Of a stretch of 28,780 nucleotides of DNA, positions 7,436 to 15,294 are shown piece by piece. Within the stretch, counting starts at the first letter, position 1. Each line of letters starts with the position of its first letter. The translations under genes and the position numbers were made by a program. Below the pieces are notes generated by a model that was not told where the DNA came from, made no database searches, and saw nothing but the letters and a program-made list of their open reading frames with translations. Origin of the DNA: Bacteroides sp. UBA939 (GTDB lineage Bacteria; Bacteroidota; Bacteroidia; Bacteroidales; Bacteroidaceae); contig NZ_DBDF01000022.1 of assembly GCF_002293435.1 (NCBI RefSeq), positions 1 to 28,780 of the forward strand, given 5' to 3'.

Positions 7436-7487
7436 GAACAGGAATTAGGAGCAAGAATTAAGAATAAGAAATTTAGGAAACTCATCT

Positions 7488-8732
7488 ATGAAACGAATTT
7501 TAAAAATTGCCTTTGCTGTGGCAATTACTTTTTATTGGGCTAACCCTCTGTCGGCCTGTACTTCTGCTGTTGTATCAGGCAAAGTTACTCCCGATGGTCG
7601 TCCCTTGCTTTGGAAGCACCGCGATACGGACTTCATGCGGAATCATATTGACTGCGTGAAAGGCGAAAAGTATGACTTCATCGCAGTAGTAAATAGTGAT
7701 AATGCCTATCTGAAAGAAGCGTGGATGGGAACTAATTCTGCAGGATTTGCCTTGATGAATACCCAGTCTTATAATCTGGTGGACATAAAAGACGGTGAGG
7801 AGCGGGGAGCTGCCAATGGGCGTATTATCTATCGTGCACTCGAAGTCTGTGCAACGGTAGAGGACTTCTGTCATTTCTTGGATACTCTCTCTAAGCCCAG
7901 CTATATTGAAGCCAATTTTGGTGTGATTGATGCGAAAGGTGGTGCGGTTATGTTTGAAGTGGACTATCAGAAGTATGTAATGTATGATGCTAACAATCCC
8001 AAAGATGCCCCTTACGGATATGTTGCTCGTACTAACTTCTCCTTCGCGGGTAAAGTGAACGAAGGTGGAGGGTATGTCCGTTATATGGAAGCCGATCAGG
8101 TATTGATGAAGGCTTCGGCTACAGGCAGCATTACGCCGCAATTTATCTTCAATGATTTGTCGCGTTCATTCCGTAACCGTATGCTTGATATTGATTTGCG
8201 CAGTGGTGCTTATAACCGTCCGCAGGCATCAGGCTGGTTTGTTGACCAGGATTTCATTCCGCGTAGCAGCACATCGTGCTCCGTAGTGGTGCAAGGCGTG
8301 AAGCCGGGGGAGAATGCAGAACTTACAACGATATGGACTCTGCTTGGTTATCCCCCTACCGGAATAGCCGTTCCGCTTTGGGTGAAAGATGCCGATAAAC
8401 TTCTTCCCGGGATGGTTCGTTTCAATAAGGAATATAAGGCTGCCCCACTTAGCGACTGGTCGCTTCGTTTGGCAGGCAGGGTTTTCAGCTATAAACAAGG
8501 GATGGGAACGGGACGTTACCTGAATTGGGAACGGTTGTATAGCCCTAAGCAAGGCGATGGCTATATGACAACGCTTACTCCGGTGGAAGATGAAATATTC
8601 AATATCATAAAACCATTACTGGAAGAGTGGCGCAAAAAGGGAAGTCTTGATACAAAAGCAATACCACAGTTTTATAGTGAAGTGGAAGCGTCAATACAAA
8701 TAATTTATCAGAGTTTGCTTGACGCGGAATGA
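7488..8732 (+). CDS. Secreted Ntn-type linear amide C-N hydrolase (choloylglycine/penicillin acylase-like)
   Basis: The 414-residue precursor has a signal sequence ending at SACTSAVVSG, with Cys24 as the first residue of the presumed mature enzyme. In this family the mature N-terminal Cys is the catalytic nucleophile. Further family features are DGRPLLWKHRDTDF (conserved Arg/Asp region), GTNSAGFALMNTQSYN, NGRIIYRALEVCATVEDF and NFGVIDAKGGAVMFEVD. Substrates in the family include bile-acid conjugates, penicillin side chains and N-acyl amino acids; which applies here cannot be told. LSAC also fits a lipobox, so lipid attachment on Cys24 is an alternative that would block catalysis. It starts 52 bp after the plug-like gene. 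Confidence 0.82.
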   Translation: MKRILKIAFAVAITFYWANPLSACTSAVVSGKVTPDGRPLLWKHRDTDFMRNHIDCVKGEKYDFIAVVNSDNAYLKEAWMGTNSAGFALMNTQSYNLVDIKDGEERGAANGRIIYRALEVCATVEDFCHFLDTLSKPSYIEANFGVIDAKGGAVMFEVDYQKYVMYDANNPKDAPYGYVARTNFSFAGKVNEGGGYVRYMEADQVLMKASATGSITPQFIFNDLSRSFRNRMLDIDLRSGAYNRPQASGWFVDQDFIPRSSTSCSVVVQGVKPGENAELTTIWTLLGYPPTGIAVPLWVKDADKLLPGMVRFNKEYKAAPLSDWSLRLAGRVFSYKQGMGTGRYLNWERLYSPKQGDGYMTTLTPVEDEIFNIIKPLLEEWRKKGSLDTKAIPQFYSEVEASIQIIYQSLLDAE

Positions 8733-8796
8733 GAAAGCGCTGTCCATGATTTTGTGTAAATAGAAAACTACAGAATTCAGGTTTTGGACTTCCCCG

Positions 8797-8834
8797 ATGT
8801 GTATGCATGCGCATGCACGTGCATGTACGTGCGT
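8797..8834. other. 38 nt perfectly alternating purine-pyrimidine tract (Z-DNA-prone)
   Basis: From A8797 to T8834 every step alternates purine and pyrimidine, mainly TG, CA, CG and TA dinucleotides. It contains the perfect palindrome TGCATGCGCATGCA and the self-complementary GCACGTGC. It lies between the convergent amide hydrolase and miaA genes, where supercoiling from two transcripts would meet. Confidence 0.85.
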
Positions 8835-8835
8835 T

Positions 8836-8858
8836 GAGTAACAAATTTTTGTAAACTC
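8836..8858. terminator. Possible bidirectional terminator between convergent genes
   Basis: GAGT-a-ACAAA-tt-TTTGT-aa-ACTC forms an AT-rich hairpin whose arms end at the miaA stop codon. It is placed where both converging transcripts should end. The stem is weak in GC content, so confidence is low. Confidence 0.35.
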
Positions 8859-9757
8859 TATTGTATTATTGAACGGAGGTACGTCAGTATCTCCGTTTCT
8901 TGTTCCGGATGAAACCAGCGGATTTCTTCATCTTTTTTGAACCATGTCATTTGTTTACGTGAATAGATACGTGAATTCTGCTTGATTTTGTCTATGGCGA
9001 AAGGCAATGTCCATTCTCCGTCGATATACTTGAATATTTCTTTGTATCCGACCGTGTTTAGAGAATTCAGCGCCCGGTAAGAATATACCTGTTTGGCTTC
9101 TTCAATCAGACCTTCTTCTATCATACCATCCACCCGGTGGTTGATGCGGTCATAAAGTTCTTCCCGTTCACGTGTCAATCCTATTTTAACAATTCGGAAG
9201 GGGCGTTCTTTTTTCTGCTGCGTTCGAAAGGATGTGTAGGTTTTCCCGGTCATGTAACATATCTCTAAGGCATGGACTACACGTTTGGGATTTTTCAGGT
9301 CTACTATTCTATAGTATTCCGGGTCGATTAGTTTCAATTCTGCACAGAGTTTTTCCAATCCCTCTGTTTCATACTTGTGCAACATTAACCGGCGTGTTTC
9401 TGCGTCTACGGTTGGAATATCATCAATCCCTTTGCACACAGCATCTACGTACATCATAGAACCTCCGGTGAGCAATACGGTATCTTGTCCGGCAAACAGT
9501 ATTTCCAGAAGCTTCAGTACCTCTGTTTCGTACTGGGCGGCGCTGTAATAATCGGTAAGCTGCAATGTACCGACGAGGTAGTGTTTTGCTCGTTGCAGTT
9601 GTTCGGGAGTGGGGGCTGCCGTTCCTACTTTCAGGTCGGCATACAGTTGTCGTGAATCTGCAGAAATAATACAGGTCTGGTAATGCTCTGCCAGTCGCAG
9701 GCTGAGTTCGGTTTTGCCAACTCCGGTCGGGCCTATAAGCACTATCAGGTTTTTCAT
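8858..9757 (-). CDS. tRNA dimethylallyltransferase MiaA
   Basis: This enzyme transfers a dimethylallyl group from DMAPP to N6 of A37 in tRNAs that read UNN codons. The 299-residue protein begins MKNLIVLIGPTGVGKT, with the P-loop at residues 9-16. Family motifs follow: SADSRQLYADLKVGTAAP, LTGGSMMYVDAVCKGID, NPKRVVHALEI and the C-terminal YSRKQMTWFKKD. The ATG at 9757 places the P-loop at the usual distance; an upstream ATG at 9790 would add eleven residues and run into the palindromic repeat. It is the last gene of the HD, lpxD, lpxC/fabZ, lpxA, TnpR-like unit. Confidence 0.95.
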   Translation of the reverse strand: MKNLIVLIGPTGVGKTELSLRLAEHYQTCIISADSRQLYADLKVGTAAPTPEQLQRAKHYLVGTLQLTDYYSAAQYETEVLKLLEILFAGQDTVLLTGGSMMYVDAVCKGIDDIPTVDAETRRLMLHKYETEGLEKLCAELKLIDPEYYRIVDLKNPKRVVHALEICYMTGKTYTSFRTQQKKERPFRIVKIGLTREREELYDRINHRVDGMIEEGLIEEAKQVYSYRALNSLNTVGYKEIFKYIDGEWTLPFAIDKIKQNSRIYSRKQMTWFKKDEEIRWFHPEQETEILTYLRSIIQ

Positions 9758-9781
9758 GAAGAGATGATATTTTAGAGGACA

Positions 9782-9875
9782 ATTTCTCATCCACAGATAA
9801 CGTGGATAACACAGGTTTGAAAAGCTTAAGACTAAAAGAGACCTGCGTTATCCGCATTATCTGCGGATGAGAAAT
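9782..9875. repeat. Palindromic dispersed repeat, copy A
   Basis: Two 35 nt arms (9782-9816 and 9841-9875) are inverted repeats with four mismatches around a 24 nt loop. The arm core is CATCCGCAGATAA-type sequence followed by GGATAACGCAGGT. The same arms occur at 22105-22188, and one arm at 3683-3710. It lies between miaA and the TnpR-like gene, so it is transcribed and would fold into a long hairpin in the operon mRNA. Confidence 0.85.
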
Positions 9876-9886
9876 CAAAAATAGTT

Positions 9887-10444
9887 TTAGAATTTATCTT
9901 CTTCGTATGAGCCGTTACCTCCACCTTCACCCATGTCGAATCCTTCTTGGTCGAACTCTTCCATATCAAAGTCCTGGTCTCCGTAGAAGCTTTCATCTAA
10001 GTCGAGTGAATTATTGTTGGCTATCATTTCTTCGAAATCAATGGTTTGCTTTGGAGCTACTCCTTCTTTCTTGGTGCATTTGGTTCCTTTTATATCTTTT
10101 CCGGTAATGATTTCGGAAAGTTCAATGAAGAAACAGCGTTCCGTCATATAGTCAAAGACATACAATAGTTTCTGCTTTTCATCTTCTATCATTTCACTGA
10201 TGGTTGTGTCTTTCATCACCCAACTATCCATTTCCGGATTATCATCCATTGCTTCCAGCGTGATTTCCTTTTCTTTTTCCCAATCATCGTCGCAGATGAA
10301 GAAAGAGGTCATCTGGTCGTTGGTATAACCCACTGACTTTAATATAGCTTCATGAAAGTCGTAGAATGTAACTTCCGGGTCAACTTGTATTTCTCTTATG
10401 AAGTCGTCTACTTCATCGGAGATAAGAGTAAATCTATAAATCAT
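9887..10444 (-). CDS. pRiA4b ORF-3-like / IS1096 TnpR-like family protein
   Basis: The 185-residue product has an N-terminal domain (MIYRFTLISDEVDDFIREIQV through VTFYDFHEAILKSVGY and MTSFFICDDDWEKEKEIT). It resembles the pRiA4b ORF-3 family, which databases also label IS1096 passenger TnpR. The family role is unknown and the name does not imply a transposon here: no transposase or terminal repeats flank it. The last about 50 residues are very acidic, with a Gly-rich end (SLDLDESFYGDQDFDMEEFD), probably disordered. It sits between lpxA and miaA in the same direction, 36 bp after lpxA. Confidence 0.75.
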   Translation of the reverse strand: MIYRFTLISDEVDDFIREIQVDPEVTFYDFHEAILKSVGYTNDQMTSFFICDDDWEKEKEITLEAMDDNPEMDSWVMKDTTISEMIEDEKQKLLYVFDYMTERCFFIELSEIITGKDIKGTKCTKKEGVAPKQTIDFEEMIANNNSLDLDESFYGDQDFDMEEFDQEGFDMGEGGGNGSYEEDKF

Positions 10445-10480
10445 ACTTTAGAGTTATAATATTATTATTTTGTAATCTTA

Positions 10481-11248
10481 TCACTTAATAATACCCCGTT
10501 CAGAGTCCCGGATGAATGTGATTATATATTCAATTTCCGGACTCATAGGAACTTCTTCCTCTACTTTCTTTAGTGCTTCTGTTGTATTTAAACCGCTTTG
10601 GTAAATAATACGATATGCATTATGGATGTTTTCGATCATTTCATTGGAGAATCCGCGGCGGCGTAAGCCAACGACATTAATGCCGCTGTAAACGATAGGA
10701 TCGCGTCCGGCAATGATGTAAGGTGGAATATCCTTACTGAAACGACAACCTCCCTGTATCATGCCATACCCGCCTACACGGCAAAACTGGTGCATCAATA
10801 CGCTGGCGCTGATAATAGAATGGTCGTCAATAACAATTTCACCCGCCATTTTGGTTGAGTTACCAATGATGCATCCGTTACCGATAAGGGCATCGTGGGC
10901 AACGTGCACACCTTCCATCAACAAGTTGTTATTACCTACAACGGTTTTGCCCTTGGCGGCCGTACCACGGTTGACAGTTACATTCTCGCGAATGATATTG
11001 TTATTACCTATTTCTGCGGTACTTTCTTCTCCTACGAACTTCAGGTCCTGAGGAATGGCGCCGATCACGGCTCCCGGAAAAATAGTGTTTCCATTACCGA
11101 TACGCGAGCCATACAGAATATTGGCATTTGCCATAATTTTGTTATTATCGCCGATTACCACATTCTTGTCGATGAATACGAAAGGAGCAATCTCTACGTT
11201 TTCCCCGATTTTCGCTTCGGGATGAATATACGCTAAGGGGCTTATCAT
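10481..11248 (-). CDS. Acyl-ACP:UDP-N-acetylglucosamine O-acyltransferase LpxA
   Basis: LpxA catalyses the first step of lipid A synthesis, moving a 3-hydroxyacyl chain from ACP to UDP-GlcNAc. The 255-residue chain shows left-handed beta-helix hexapeptides (IHPEAKIGENVEIAPFVFI, NNKIMANANI, NNNIIRENVTVNRGT). The catalytic His motif is VHVAHDALIG at 114-123, and His118 corresponds by alignment to the E. coli catalytic His125. The C-terminal helical part (GLRRRGFSNEMIENIHNAYR) is family-typical. The length matches the family. It follows the lpxC/fabZ gene by 63 bp in the transcription direction. Confidence 0.96.
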   Translation of the reverse strand: MISPLAYIHPEAKIGENVEIAPFVFIDKNVVIGDNNKIMANANILYGSRIGNGNTIFPGAVIGAIPQDLKFVGEESTAEIGNNNIIRENVTVNRGTAAKGKTVVGNNNLLMEGVHVAHDALIGNGCIIGNSTKMAGEIVIDDHSIISASVLMHQFCRVGGYGMIQGGCRFSKDIPPYIIAGRDPIVYSGINVVGLRRRGFSNEMIENIHNAYRIIYQSGLNTTEALKKVEEEVPMSPEIEYIITFIRDSERGIIK

Positions 11249-11311
11249 GCTGATTTGAATTTTGAATTTTGAATTATAAATGTCTCATATCATTCATCAT
11301 TCATAATTAAT

Positions 11312-12697
11312 TTACTTGTTCTTAACTATTTGTGCCATAAATTCTGCTTCGCAAACTACTTTTTCTCCTACGAATACATAACCTTTCATGGTAGAGATGC
11401 CACGGCGGATGGGAGCTACTAATTCCACACGGAAAAGTAACGTATCTCCAGGTACAACTTTCTGGCGGAATTTTACACCGTCAATTTTCATGAAGTAGGT
11501 GGAGTAACGCTCCGGATCATCAACAGAGTTCAGTACAAGTAAACCTCCTACCTGAGCCATTGCTTCAACCTGCAGTACGCCCGGCATTACCGGTTCCTGC
11601 GGGAAATGACCCTGGAAGAATGGTTCGTTAGAAGTTACATTCTTTACACCTACAATATAATTGGCGCCGATTTCAATCACCTTGTCTACCAATTGGAATG
11701 GATAGCGGTGCGGCAGTAGTTCACGGATACGGTTTACATCCATCACCGGCTCGCGGTTAAAATCGTAAGTCGGAGCCTGTATTTCGTGCAGGCGGATTTC
11801 CTTACGCATCTGGCGGGCAAATTTGTTATTGATGGTGTGTCCCGGACGGGTTGCGATGATACGCCCTTTGATAGGTTTGCCAATCAAGGCCAGGTCGCCG
11901 ATTACGTCTAATAATTTGTGGCGCGCACATTCATTGGCCCATACCAGCGGTTTATGGTTTATGTATCCCAGTTGCTTGGCGTCCATGTGAGGAACTCCCA
12001 TTACATCAGCCAGTTTATCATAAGCTTCCTGAGACATTTCACGCTCGTATATCACGATGGCGTTGTCCAAGTCGCCCCCTTTGATAAGACCTGCTTGCAA
12101 CAACGGTTCTATTTCGCGTACAAATACGAATGTACGGCTGGCAGCCACTTCATCTTTAAACTTCGACATATCCTCTAAAGTGGCAAACTGGTTGGGGATG
12201 ATTGTAGAGTCGTAAGATACCAGAACATTCAGGCTGAAATTCTCGTCGGGCAATACAATGATGGAAGAACCTGTCTTTTCATCACGGAACTCTATTTTGG
12301 ACTTGATAATATAGAAATCTTTAACGGCGTTTTGTTCTTCTGTGCCTACACGCTCTATTTCCTTTGCATAGTATTGGGCGCTTCCATCCAGGATGGGAAA
12401 TTCAGGACCATTTACTTGCATCAGGCAGTTGTCAATGCCAAGGGCATAAAGGGCTGCCATACCGTGTTCTATTGTGCTAACCTTCACGTCGTTCTTGGAG
12501 AGGACGGTGCCTCGGGTCGTTTCAGTCACGTTGTCGGCAACGGCATCAATGATAGGTTTTCCTTCCAGGTCGATACGCTGGATTTTGTATCCGTGGTTAT
12601 CCGGAGCCGGATTGAAAGTAACGGTCAGGTCAAGTCCTGTATGGAGACCTTTACCACTGAGAGAAAAACTATCTTTCAGAGTCTTTTGTTTCAACAT
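11312..12697 (-). CDS. Bifunctional UDP-3-O-acyl-GlcNAc deacetylase / 3-hydroxyacyl-ACP dehydratase (LpxC-FabZ fusion)
   Basis: Residues 1 to about 305 are LpxC, the committed lipid A deacetylase. Its zinc ligands are visible as His78 in STIEHGMAAL, and His260 and Asp264 in RHKLLDVIGDLALIG. Residues about 318-461 are FabZ, the fatty acid synthesis dehydratase, with LLPHRYPFQLVDKV and the active-site pair His364 (FFQGHFPQEPVMPG) and Glu378 (QVEAMAQ). The fusion is known in Bacteroidetes and couples hydroxyacyl-chain flow to lipid A. It starts 3 bp after lpxD ends, so translation is probably coupled. Confidence 0.97.
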   Translation of the reverse strand: MLKQKTLKDSFSLSGKGLHTGLDLTVTFNPAPDNHGYKIQRIDLEGKPIIDAVADNVTETTRGTVLSKNDVKVSTIEHGMAALYALGIDNCLMQVNGPEFPILDGSAQYYAKEIERVGTEEQNAVKDFYIIKSKIEFRDEKTGSSIIVLPDENFSLNVLVSYDSTIIPNQFATLEDMSKFKDEVAASRTFVFVREIEPLLQAGLIKGGDLDNAIVIYEREMSQEAYDKLADVMGVPHMDAKQLGYINHKPLVWANECARHKLLDVIGDLALIGKPIKGRIIATRPGHTINNKFARQMRKEIRLHEIQAPTYDFNREPVMDVNRIRELLPHRYPFQLVDKVIEIGANYIVGVKNVTSNEPFFQGHFPQEPVMPGVLQVEAMAQVGGLLVLNSVDDPERYSTYFMKIDGVKFRQKVVPGDTLLFRVELVAPIRRGISTMKGYVFVGEKVVCEAEFMAQIVKNK

Positions 12698-12700
12698 TTG

Positions 12701-13741
12701 TTACTTATTTAATTGTTTTTTTAGTTCGTTCAATTCTTTGCGAAGAGCGCTGAGTTCGACAGACATGTCGGGCAATCTTCTATAGACAACAGAGGCTTTG
12801 AAAAATTGCTTTGCATCGAAAGAGGGTGAACCCATAATCTGGCTACCATCTTTTACATTGCCGGGTACTCCGCTTTGTCCGGCTATGCCTACTCTGTGCC
12901 CGATGTTGGCATGTCCGGCCAAACCGGCTTGTCCGCCTATCATGCACCATTCGCCTACTTTGGTGGAACCGGCTACACCTGCTTGCGCAGCTATAACAGT
13001 ATGCGAGCCAATTTCATCATTATGAGCTATCTGTATCAGATTGTCCAGCTTTACACCTTTATGTATAATGGTTGCACCCATTGTAGCACGGTCTATGCAG
13101 GTGTTGGCGCCAACCTCTACATTGTCTTCCAGTACTACGATACCAATTTGAGGAATCTTTTCATATCCTTCGGGAGTGGGAGCGAAGCCAAAACCATCTG
13201 CACCGATGACGCAACCGGAATGCAGGATGCAATTATTACCTATGCGGCAGTCGTGGTAAACAGTTGCATTGGCATATATGATACAATTGTCGCCTACTTT
13301 AACGCCACTACCTATGGTAACATGCGGATGAATGACTGTCTTGTCTCCAACTATTGCATGTGCTTCAATACATGCGAAAGGCGCTATGTAAACATCCTTG
13401 CCAATTTTGGCGGTCTCGTCGATAGAAGCCAGCGGACTTATACCTATTCGCTTAGGCTTATTCTGTTCGTAAAGATTGAGTAGTTTGGCAAGGCTTTCAT
13501 AGGCGTTATCCACTTTGATTAAAGTGGCCTTTATCTCTTGTTTGGGTACGAAGTCTTTGTTCACCAGCACAATACTGGATAATGTTTCATATATATAAGA
13601 TGCATATTGGGGGTTGGATAGAAATGAAATAGCACCGGGTATGCCTTCTTCTATTTTGGCAAAAGTGTGTACCGTCACATTCTCATCCCCAACGATTTCT
13701 CCTTGGATAAATGTTGCAATTTGTTTGGCAGAGAACTCCAT
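12701..13741 (-). CDS. UDP-3-O-acylglucosamine N-acyltransferase LpxD
   Basis: LpxD adds the second acyl chain in lipid A synthesis. The 346-residue protein has the N-terminal uridine-binding domain (about 1-100, including ISFLSNPQYASYIYETL). A long left-handed beta-helix of hexapeptides follows, then a C-terminal helix (VELSALRKELNELKKQ) that forms the trimer coiled coil. Catalytic histidines match the family: His240 in IQIAHNDEIGSH and His247. GADGFGFAP is the conserved loop. It is second in the HD, lpxD, lpxC/fabZ, lpxA unit. Confidence 0.96.
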   Translation of the reverse strand: MEFSAKQIATFIQGEIVGDENVTVHTFAKIEEGIPGAISFLSNPQYASYIYETLSSIVLVNKDFVPKQEIKATLIKVDNAYESLAKLLNLYEQNKPKRIGISPLASIDETAKIGKDVYIAPFACIEAHAIVGDKTVIHPHVTIGSGVKVGDNCIIYANATVYHDCRIGNNCILHSGCVIGADGFGFAPTPEGYEKIPQIGIVVLEDNVEVGANTCIDRATMGATIIHKGVKLDNLIQIAHNDEIGSHTVIAAQAGVAGSTKVGEWCMIGGQAGLAGHANIGHRVGIAGQSGVPGNVKDGSQIMGSPSFDAKQFFKASVVYRRLPDMSVELSALRKELNELKKQLNK

Positions 13742-13826
13742 TGTCTTATTCTTGTTATATAGTTTCGAATCACAAATAACGGACTTTTTTTTTATATTTC
13801 CTTGTCCTTGGGTGAATATTTTGTAT

Positions 13827-15056
13827 TTACCTGTGCAAACGTTGGTAGCAAAGATAGTATTTCTTTACTTTCTTAGACAAAAGAGATATATTGAGCATGT
13901 CCGATGCCTCGGCTATATTCTTTATGCTCCCGTCATTGTAGAGTATATCAATACTATCATCTGCCGGGTCGTACATATTCTTCTCAATACTGGGGGTAGA
14001 GATAAAATAGCTCGCTTCGGAGAGTGTTATGTTGAGTTGCTGACTGGTGTGCAAAGTTAGTTCTTTTTTTCTTTCCTCACTAACAGGTTCGGTAGAAATT
14101 TCCACTTTGAAGATATTGCGGTTTATCATGCCGAGGCTTAATGTCGATAAAACCTTGTCGCTGTGGGTGCTCCATACTTTTAGCGCAGTCCAGATGTCGT
14201 TATCATCCAGCCGGATAAAGTTTTCCAGACAGTCGGGGTTGCTGCAAAAAGTCTCCTTATTAATGTTGTTATAGAGGAAAAAGCGTAGGGCAGGTGAAGC
14301 AAACAATTCTACGCCATGACCTGCTAACTCTTTCGCACGGAGTAACGCACTGATAAGCATTCTTTCATAAGCTACGGATGTTTTGTGCAGATATACTTGC
14401 CAGTACATCAGGCGGCGTGAAGTGAGGAAGTTTTCTATAGAATAAATTCCTTTGGAATCTACAACGAGATGATCCTCCTTTACATTAAGCATTTTGATGA
14501 TGCGTGCCGAACCGATATTTCCTTCGGTTACGCCGGTGTAGAAACTATCACGGCGCAGGTAGTCCATGCGGTCCATGTCGAGCTGTCCGCTGACGAGTTG
14601 GTGCAGGAACTTCTTATGATATTCGTCCTTGAAGATTTGAATGGCGAGCGTAAGTTGTCCGTTCATCTCTTTATTGATGCGCTCCATCAGCATGAGGGAG
14701 ATATCTTCGTGAGATACACCTTGTGCAATTGTGTTTTCCAGTACGTGGGAGAAAGGGCCATGTCCGATGTCATGCATCAGGATGGCTGCCTGTACTGCTT
14801 CGGCTTCACTGTCGAAGATGAAGTTTCCTTTACTGCTGAGGTTTTGTATGGCTTCGCTCATCAGATAGAAAGCGCCCAGTGAGTGCTGGAAGCGAGTGTG
14901 TTGTGCACCGGGATAAACTACAGAAGATAAACCCAGTTGCTTGATACGGTTCAAACGTTGCAGAAGGGGATGTTGCACGATGTCGTACAATAGCCCCTTC
15001 GGTATGTTTATGAACCCGAATACCGGGTCGTTGATGATTTTACGTTCGTAGGACAT
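13827..15056 (-). CDS. HD-domain phosphohydrolase (dNTPase-like)
   Basis: The 409-residue protein has the HD metal-binding signature: His58 in TRFQHSLGAFYLM, the His95-Asp96 pair in LMHDIGHGPFSH, and later DMDRMDYLRRDSFYTGV. This arrangement is that of SamHD1/dGTPase-like hydrolases. Members cleave dNTPs or other phosphoesters; the substrate is not predictable from the sequence. The N-terminal stretch INDPVFGFINIP and QHPLLQRLNRIKQLG is family-typical. It is first in the lipid A unit, 85 bp before lpxD, which may be just positional. Confidence 0.85.
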   Translation of the reverse strand: MSYERKIINDPVFGFINIPKGLLYDIVQHPLLQRLNRIKQLGLSSVVYPGAQHTRFQHSLGAFYLMSEAIQNLSSKGNFIFDSEAEAVQAAILMHDIGHGPFSHVLENTIAQGVSHEDISLMLMERINKEMNGQLTLAIQIFKDEYHKKFLHQLVSGQLDMDRMDYLRRDSFYTGVTEGNIGSARIIKMLNVKEDHLVVDSKGIYSIENFLTSRRLMYWQVYLHKTSVAYERMLISALLRAKELAGHGVELFASPALRFFLYNNINKETFCSNPDCLENFIRLDDNDIWTALKVWSTHSDKVLSTLSLGMINRNIFKVEISTEPVSEERKKELTLHTSQQLNITLSEASYFISTPSIEKNMYDPADDSIDILYNDGSIKNIAEASDMLNISLLSKKVKKYYLCYQRLHR

Positions 15057-15249
15057 GTTTGAGGGTTTATAATTCTCTTGTTTTTAGTCAACTCCACTCA
15101 TGCGTTATGTCAAGAAGTTCATAAGCAGTGTTGTCATAATCTCTTTTTCTTCCGTTTTTGATTCGGCTATCATGATGGTTATCGCTACAAGAGTACTCTA
15201 CGCTAATTATGATATTTAAGGTATAAACTGCAACACTTTGTTTTACGCC

Positions 15250-15276
15250 AACAATACGCATTTTTTGCGTGTTGTT
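15250..15276. terminator. Probable terminator after pyrF
   Basis: AACAATACGCA (15250-15260) pairs with TGCGTGTTGTT (15266-15276) through one wobble, around a TTTTT loop. It begins 19 bp beyond the pyrF stop codon in its reading direction. The long T-run (ATCTTTTTT, 15277-15285) is on the + side, so it has a standard tail only for + strand transcripts. For pyrF it would act as a hairpin without a U-tract. Confidence 0.5.
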
Positions 15277-15294
15277 ATCTTTTTTAAACAATTA

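Noticed and set aside
9887..10444. A mobile element suggested by the TnpR label
   Set aside because: No transposase, terminal inverted repeats or target duplication; the family name is historical.
11312..12697. LpxC-FabZ fusion as a novelty
   Set aside because: The fusion is well known in Bacteroidetes and has both complete active sites.
12875..13483. 202-codon + strand ORF
   Set aside because: Antisense of lpxD, whose hexapeptide repeats keep the opposite strand open.
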